From: Siderastrea siderea
Lineage: Eukaryota > Cnidaria > Anthozoa > Scleractinia > Rhizangiidae
DNA length: 64,000 nucleotides
Direction: 5' to 3'
NCBI GenBank assembly: GCA_964030785.1
Contig: OZ034967.1
Coordinates: forward strand, 43,668,533 to 43,732,532
A model generated the notes under the pieces. The model did no database searches, had not been told where the DNA came from, and was given only the letters and a program-made list of their open reading frames with translations. A program made the translations under genes and the position numbers. This document shows positions 61,173-64,000 of this stretch, piece by piece; the first letter of the stretch is position 1, and every line of letters begins with the position of its first letter.

Positions 61173-61405
61173 CAGGCGAAAGGATCGGTGAAAGGATCAA
61201 ACAGTGGATTGGTCAAGAGTTGAAACTCGACGGTGGTGATGATCCCTTCTTTTCGGAGTTGGCACAGTTCTTGAAAAGTGATCTTGTAACGTAAAGGTTG
61301 AACCAGGTGATTGATTTGTTTTCGGATCTCTCCCAAACGTTCAATGATTTGCAGGGCTTGAGGGCTGACCTTGCCAGGAGTGATCTTGTCGGGTTTGTCG
61401 CCCAT
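61172..61405 (-). CDS. Small helical protein, paralogue of its upstream neighbour (virus-like)
   Basis: 77 residues, predicted helical, no cysteines of note beyond one. The core SPQALQIIERLGEIRKQI aligns with SPEAQQVIDRLRALLSRLEK of the gene at 61406, and FQELCQL with YFELLRL, followed by ELALLTL/EFQLLTN. The pair is therefore a tandem duplication. The start abuts the previous stop (TGAATG), and its own stop overlaps the next start by one base. Function unknown; a small coiled-coil partner or regulatory protein is possible. Confidence 0.6.
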   Translation of the reverse strand: MGDKPDKITPGKVSPQALQIIERLGEIRKQINHLVQPLRYKITFQELCQLRKEGIITTVEFQLLTNPLFDPFTDPFA

Positions 61406-61603
61406 TCACCACCGGTAGAAGTTTTTCAAAGTTAATAAAGCCAATTCGTTCCGACTGAGTTGTTTTTGACTGTGAAGACGAAGCAGTTCAAAATAAGAAG
61501 CTTTGAAGCGGATCTGTTCCAAGTCTTTTTCGAGTCGAGACAACAAGGCTCGTAGACGATCAATCACTTGTTGGGCTTCTGGACTGAGGACTGGATCATC
61601 CAT
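61406..61603 (-). CDS. Small helical protein, first gene of the minus-strand unit (virus-like)
   Basis: 65 residues from ATG 61603 (MDDPVLSPEAQQVIDRL), ending NFYRW then TGA. This start is chosen because a minus-strand TATAAAAA lies about 32 bases upstream; a longer open frame to 61756 crosses the promoter and is low complexity. Homologous to the next gene downstream. No domain recognised; amphipathic helices with Leu at regular spacing. Confidence 0.6.
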   Translation of the reverse strand: MDDPVLSPEAQQVIDRLRALLSRLEKDLEQIRFKASYFELLRLHSQKQLSRNELALLTLKNFYRW

Positions 61604-61633
61604 TGAGTGTGAAAGATGGAATGGGACAGGGGG

Positions 61634-61642
61634 TTTTTTATA
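61634..61642 (-). promoter_or_regulatory. TATA box for the minus-strand three-gene unit
   Basis: On the minus strand ctcTATAAAAAACCCC. Being about 30-40 bases before the ATG at 61603, it implies a leader of only a few bases. Confidence 0.65.
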
Positions 61643-61777
61643 GAGAACCAAAAGGGTCACGTGGGAGGGAATAGGCCAATGAGAGAAAGACCCATCATGC
61701 TTTGAGAGGGGAAGAGGTGGGGGGGGACCCCCCTCCCCCCTCCTTAGATAGACCATGGTGCATTGCGCGAATTAGGG

Positions 61778-61785
61778 TATATAAG
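61778..61785 (+). promoter_or_regulatory. TATA box for the plus-strand gene at 61840
   Basis: TATATAAG in ttagggtatataagttaagc, 55 bases before the ATG. Divergent from the TATA at 61634, with about 135 bp of GC-rich DNA between them, including a C run. Confidence 0.6.
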
Positions 61786-61839
61786 TTAAGCGAGGCCACA
61801 GGACGTCACTCCTAGCTTTGAGTTCAGTCTTTACGACTT

Positions 61840-62406
61840 ATGTCAGTTGGTGAGAAGAAAATGTCAGAAACAAGAACGCCCTTGGGCTCTTTAGCCAGTG
61901 CGGTGAATGTGGGTGGGCCAGAGTACTTGAGAAGGAGAGCGGGGCCCGAGCGAACGGCGGTGGATCGGCAGACCAGACTGATGAGGGAGAGACGACAGGA
62001 AACCTGGCGCCCCCTGACCCGTCAGCGCGTGGCTGCCTTTTTCCAATTATTTTTAAACTGTTTGGTGTGGACGGAGAATGGAGAACGGGAGGGCCGGCCA
62101 CATCCCGAGATCACAGAAGCGTTATTGCGAGCCCTGGTCGACAAGATCATCCCATGGGTGGACCGGATGCGACACCGCTCCCGATTTGAACGTCACTGGC
62201 CGATGTCACTCGAACATTTTAAAGAAATCGATAATGAGCTGGAACTTTATTTGCCACGTGTGCATGCGGGCCGCCCATGGCAACGAATTAGGGTTTATTT
62301 CGGGGACATGGAGCGGGAGCGGGAGCAGCGGAGGCGGGAGGAGGAGGAGGAGAGGAGGCAACGGGCCATTAGACTGAATCAAGTGCGGAGAGTGCTGCTA
62401 CTGTAA
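61840..62406 (+). CDS. Arg/Glu-rich protein of unknown function (virus-like)
   Basis: 188 residues, intronless and visibly GC-richer than the host DNA to the left. An N-terminal basic stretch (RRRAGPERTAVDRQTRLMR) leads to a helical middle (VAAFFQLFLNCLVW) and a charged C-terminal coiled-coil (residues about 151-175, REREQRRREEEEERRQRA). A second in-frame ATG at 61861 may be used. No family recognised. It converges with the SLOG gene to its right. ATTAAA near 62522 is a candidate polyadenylation signal. Its charge suggests nucleic-acid or scaffold binding, which is inference. Confidence 0.6.
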   Translation: MSVGEKKMSETRTPLGSLASAVNVGGPEYLRRRAGPERTAVDRQTRLMRERRQETWRPLTRQRVAAFFQLFLNCLVWTENGEREGRPHPEITEALLRALVDKIIPWVDRMRHRSRFERHWPMSLEHFKEIDNELELYLPRVHAGRPWQRIRVYFGDMEREREQRRREEEEERRQRAIRLNQVRRVLLL

Positions 62407-62595
62407 ATAGACTTGAACATTCCTGTTGAGTTTTTTATTGTGAGTCAAGGCAACTGTGAGTCAAGACCAACTATTTATGATGAACGTGCAAACTCAGTGT
62501 TGTCAGTTTTTAAAATTTTTTAATTAAAAAAGAGTTGATGTTTTCTACAATGGGTGGTCTGTATTCTTTGCCACGCGGGTGGGGCGTTCCTATGT

Positions 62596-62700
62596 ACAAT
62601 TGAAAAAAGCTATCTACAATTTGAAAAAATAAAAAGAAAAGCTATGTACAATTGGAAAAAATAAAAACTAAAAGAAAAGCTATGTACAATTCCAAAAGTA
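62596..62700. repeat. Short tandem repeats between convergent genes
   Basis: Units of the type gctatgtacaatt-(g)gaaaaaataaaaa occur about four times, with period varying from about 22 to 40 bases. The interval is the shared 3' region of the genes ending at 62406 and 62713. Confidence 0.7.
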
Positions 62701-62712
62701 AAAACTAAGAAA

Positions 62713-63405
62713 TTACAAATGAAAGTCTTCCAGTTCCATGCGTAATTGATCAATGTTCTCGGGTAGACAGAAGGTGCGGTTGAACAAGGCTTGAATTTCG
62801 GCTCGGGTTTTCTCGTCCACATCCCGGGATCCCACAATAGCACTGCTTTGATGTAGGGTGGGCTTTTTAGGTCCCCAAGGGACAAATTGACTGCCAGTGA
62901 CCAGGGTGGCGGCATTCTCGTTGACTTGGTAGTAATGGTCCGAGCGGTACCATGATTGACTGGGGATGTCAAACAGGTAGACGGGTTTGCCTTGATCCAT
63001 AGCCAATTGCACAGTCCAACCAGTGCCTCCTTTCACGCGTTTATGATCCGGTTCCAAGATGCCAAAGGCATAGATGGTATGGGCTTTTTTGGCCAATTGA
63101 TAATTGCGTTGCAGCAATTGCAGGGTGTAAAAATGACTGGGCATTTTTTTGCCTAGTTTCTCCGCTGCCTGGTGAAGATGGGGGTTGGCCAGCATCAGGA
63201 CTTCCACCGTAGAAGGGGTGACGAAAGTGGATCGAGGATGGTTCGGGGGGACCAGGACTTCTAGTTGCATCCCAAAGTGTTTGGCCTGTTCTTCCACGAG
63301 GGCATCCGTACCTTTGGCTCCCCCTGTATAGACCACATGGCCATGACCCACTTGCAGTTCCAAGGCACCGAGATCTTGTTCTCCGATCATGATGTCTGGG
63401 GGCAT
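62713..63405 (-). CDS. SLOG/DprA-like Rossmann-fold protein (virus-like)
   Basis: 230 residues from ATG 63405; the frame extends 10 codons further but only through a TTG. Motifs in order: VVYTGGAKGTDALVEEQA (GGxxGxD at residues 28-34), RN at 100-101 before an AFG strand, and GGTGWTVQLA (126-129). The order GGxxGxD, RN, GGT is the nucleotide-binding signature of the SLOG superfamily, which includes DprA, YpsA and LOG proteins. The C-terminal third (SSAIVGSRDVDEKTRAE) repeats an IVGSR phrase typical of SLOG N-termini, suggesting a circularly arranged or duplicated half-domain. A TATTTAA on the minus strand lies about 40 bases upstream. Ligand and role in an animal-genome element are unknown. 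Confidence 0.72.
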   Translation of the reverse strand: MPPDIMIGEQDLGALELQVGHGHVVYTGGAKGTDALVEEQAKHFGMQLEVLVPPNHPRSTFVTPSTVEVLMLANPHLHQAAEKLGKKMPSHFYTLQLLQRNYQLAKKAHTIYAFGILEPDHKRVKGGTGWTVQLAMDQGKPVYLFDIPSQSWYRSDHYYQVNENAATLVTGSQFVPWGPKKPTLHQSSAIVGSRDVDEKTRAEIQALFNRTFCLPENIDQLRMELEDFHL

Positions 63406-63620
63406 GGCTTTTGAGAATGAAGATCTAGTGACCAAGGGACCGTCTTAAATAGGGGCAGTTGACCAATGGGAAGACAAGAGGACCTTATTTGGATTGAACA
63501 AGCTGACCAATGGGACGATAACAAGTCCTTATTTGGATTGAATAAGCTGACCAATGACAGTCAAGGGTCTAAGGTATAAAAAGGCATGGTCGGTAGGGGT
63601 GACATCAACCTTTGAGTACG
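63406..63620. promoter_or_regulatory. Bidirectional promoter with 22-bp phased CCAAT and CArG boxes
   Basis: GACCAATG occurs at 63461, 63505 and 63549; the SRF-type CArG box CCTTATTTGG occurs at 63483 and 63527. Motifs alternate exactly every 22 bp (two helical turns), making a 44-bp tandem repeat. TATAAAAA at 63575-63582 faces the plus gene, and TATTTAA near 63446-63452 faces the minus SLOG gene. The consensus identities are established knowledge; occupancy is inferred. Confidence 0.75.
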
Positions 63621-64000
63621 ATGTCCACCGATCGGAAGAGAAAATCAACCCATCCCCCAGAGGGGAAGAAGAAGAAGAAGAGCATTCAACATATGACGCC
63701 CGTGGACTGTGATCCTGTGGTGTGCGACGTGGTGGAAGACACCCGAGCTGCTGTGGAAGATATGATGAAAGAATTGAATGACATGGTGGAGCAATCACCC
63801 CCATCACCTCAATTCACCTTGACGACCGTGTATGATCCTCCCAGTTCCTTGGACACTATGGTATGTCCTTACCATGAGGTGCGTTTGGAGGCCCGAGAAT
63901 CTCAAAAGGGATGGAAGTATGTGAAATGTCCCATGCAACCTTGTTTGCTGTTTTGTGGTCAAGATCAAGCCCTGGAGTATATGAAAGCTGTGTATAGTCA
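63621..64000 (+). CDS. Zinc-binding protein, N-terminal part (virus-like, cut by window edge)
   Basis: Open from ATG 63621 to the last base, at least 126 residues. The start has a nuclear-localisation-like MSTDRKRK and a KKKKK run. An acidic helix follows (DTRAAVEDMMKELNDMV). Then comes a Cys/His cluster: C82-x2-H85 (VCPYHE) and, 18 residues on, C103-x4-C108-x3-C112 (KCPMQPCLLFCG) with a tryptophan between, resembling a GRF-like or zinc-ribbon knuckle. The polypeptide is unfinished, so the main domain may lie to the right. Driven by the TATA box at 63575. Confidence 0.65.
   Translation, partial: MSTDRKRKSTHPPEGKKKKKSIQHMTPVDCDPVVCDVVEDTRAAVEDMMKELNDMVEQSPPSPQFTLTTVYDPPSSLDTMVCPYHEVRLEARESQKGWKYVKCPMQPCLLFCGQDQALEYMKAVYS

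Noticed and set aside
61604..61756. N-terminal extension of the gene starting at 61603 (proline-rich, PPPPLPLSKHD)
   Set aside because: It reads through the TATA box and a C-rich tract; the ATG 32 bases after the TATA box is the better start.

Overview
The window reads as nuclear DNA of a metazoan, most likely an anthozoan cnidarian (coral or sea anemone). It is AT-rich, with short exons in long introns bounded by GT and AG, TATA-type promoters, and very many small foldback or terminal-inverted-repeat transposons. The anthozoan assignment is inference from this texture; nothing here fixes the species.

From 4.3 to 47.4 kb lies a tandem family of three related plus-strand genes, mostly missed by ORF calling because their exons are only 21-57 bases long. 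Each intact copy encodes a secreted protein built from a signal peptide, a run of tiny acidic exons (Asp/Glu-rich, nearly all phase 1-1 and in multiples of three), one long Arg/Gly-rich exon, and a C-terminal domain resembling an M15-family zinc peptidoglycan peptidase (SNHKVGHAID ... WGGDF ... DPVHID). Copy 2 (22.4-36.2 kb) is complete: 17 exons and 451 codons. Copy 1 (4.4-15.6 kb) keeps the signal, acidic and Arg/Gly parts but has lost the catalytic exon and ends in a short new tail. Copy 3 (39.4-47.1 kb) is a 5'-truncated, transposon-hit, frameshifted pseudogene. My main hypothesis is an antibacterial precursor with charge-matched modules and a horizontally acquired peptidoglycan hydrolase.

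Transposons fill the introns and flanks. They include a solo LTR with target duplication, a LINE fragment, a tyrosine-recombinase remnant beside a 0.7-kb-arm inverted repeat, a 2-kb element with CCGT repeats present twice, and at least eight miniature elements. For several of them the tandem paralogue preserves the empty site.

From 49.1 to 56.8 kb a minus-strand three-exon gene for a small secreted cysteine-containing protein can be assembled by matching intron phases. A 2.9-kb transposon and a 0.4-kb foldback sit in its introns.

From about 60 kb to the right edge the character changes. Sequence becomes visibly GC-richer, genes are intronless and tightly packed on both strands, and stop and start codons touch or overlap (TGAATG, TGATG). 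Products include a RING-type zinc finger protein, two short related helical proteins, an Arg/Glu-rich protein, a SLOG/DprA-like Rossmann protein and a zinc-binding protein cut by the window end. TATA boxes sit close to the starts, and one bidirectional promoter has CCAAT and CArG boxes alternating every 22 bp. This looks like an integrated DNA virus or virus-like mobile element; no hallmark capsid, polymerase or integrase gene is inside the window, so its family is not assigned.
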